NCBI GenBank assembly: GCA_020350825.1
Contig: CP070724.1
Coordinates: 2,213,095 to 2,277,094, forward strand
Length of the DNA: 64,000 nucleotides
DNA from: Thermoplasmatales archaeon
GTDB lineage: Archaea; Thermoplasmatota; E2; DHVEG-1
Direction of reading: 5' to 3'
Positions 63,788 through 64,000 of the stretch are shown here, piece by piece; position 1 is the stretch's first letter; each line of letters opens with the position of its first letter. The position numbers and the translations under genes were made by a program. The notes below the pieces were generated by a model. That model made no database searches and was not told the origin of the DNA. It saw nothing but the letters and a program-made list of their open reading frames with translations.

Positions 63788-64000
63788 ATAGAAAAAATCA
63801 ATAAAGCCTTGATTGATCTGCAACATGGTAAGTTTGTTTTAGTGTATGACAGTGAAAATAGAGAAGGTGAAACAGATTTTGTTATGGCATCTCAATTTAT
63901 CACACCTGAATCAATAAAAAGAATGAGACAAGATGGCGGTGGATTAATATTTCTCATGATTTCAAAAGAAGTCGCAGATCAATTACAAATGCCATTTTTA
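63788..64000 (+). CDS. ribB: RibB, 3,4-dihydroxy-2-butanone 4-phosphate synthase, partial, apparent ATA start
   Basis: The 71 residues in the window read EKINKALIDLQHGKFVLVYD, then REGETDFVMASQFITPESI and RQDGGGLIF, the N-terminal part of archaeal RibB, which converts ribulose 5-phosphate to the four-carbon precursor of riboflavin. The acidic active-site loop (SENREGE) is present. The gene runs off the right edge. In-frame TAG at 63776 is followed by GGT-GAG-TTT-ATA, and ATA at 63788 is the only codon near the expected N-terminus, with GGGTGAG just upstream. The first conventional candidate is TTG at 63809, which lacks a ribosome site. It starts 49 bases after S17e. Confidence 0.9.
   Translation, partial: MEKINKALIDLQHGKFVLVYDSENREGETDFVMASQFITPESIKRMRQDGGGLIFLMISKEVADQLQMPFL

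Overview
The window is AT-rich archaeal chromosomal DNA. Archaeal hallmarks are an archaellum (archaeal flagellum) cluster, prefoldin beta, ribosomal protein S17e, archaeal-type RibB, TATA-box promoters, leaderless genes beside genes with strong GGAGG/GGTGA ribosome sites, and N-glycosylation sequons throughout very large surface proteins. Together with a gingipain-like secreted protease and a PGF-type C-terminal sorting signal, this suggests a Thermoplasmata-like euryarchaeon, perhaps a sediment lineage such as Marine Benthic Group D. That placement is an inference. No tRNA, rRNA, CRISPR array or insertion sequence was recognised.

Layout. 1-2302: 3' portion missing from a multi-PAS histidine kinase (minus). 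2.5-5.4 kb: small regulators, a PGF-CTERM-like protein, a lipoprotein and an unknown gene. 5.6-7.9 kb: three archaellin genes. 7.9-9.0 kb: a broken phosphofructokinase gene. 9.4-17.9 kb (minus): the archaellum motor operon arlC-arlD/E-arlF-arlG-arlH-arlI-arlI-arlJ, with two tandem ArlI ATPases. 18.2-20.6 kb: a CBS protein and a PAS/coiled-coil protein. 20.8-33.5 kb: a 2133-residue surface protein, two related secreted proteins, and an operon of two exported proteins plus a membrane PAS protein. 33.6-36.8 kb: an archaellin fused to an N-terminal Sm/SH3-like domain, another archaellin-like protein, and a long coiled-coil protein. 37.0-46.6 kb: a 3205-residue surface protein. 46.6-53.8 kb: a small HExxH membrane protein and anchored surface proteins, including a ribbon-helix-helix regulator in an operon with a NosD-type beta-helix protein. 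53.9-63.3 kb: a clan CD (C25-like) protease, prefoldin beta with a small membrane protein, a cis-prenyltransferase, and a 1521-residue S-layer-like glycoprotein. The window closes with S17e and the start of RibB.

How it fits together. Most of the window builds or regulates the cell surface: archaellum filament and motor, very long adhesin-like proteins with DUF2341, LamG-like and fibronectin-like modules, and PAS proteins that carry sensors but no visible output domain. DNA-level repeats link distant parts: a PAS-encoding block of about 270 bp, a promoter module shared by a surface protein and the archaellin fusion, and modules inside the giant genes. These point to recent duplication and possibly coordinated expression.

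Standout observations: (1) several genes appear to start on ATA or CTG at correct distance from a strong ribosome site (arlC, the third archaellin, S17e, ribB); (2) the Sm-like/archaellin fusion; (3) the tandem ArlI pair; (4) a duplicated 24-bp promoter module; (5) an operator-like repeat pair flanking the TATA box of the ribbon-helix-helix gene.
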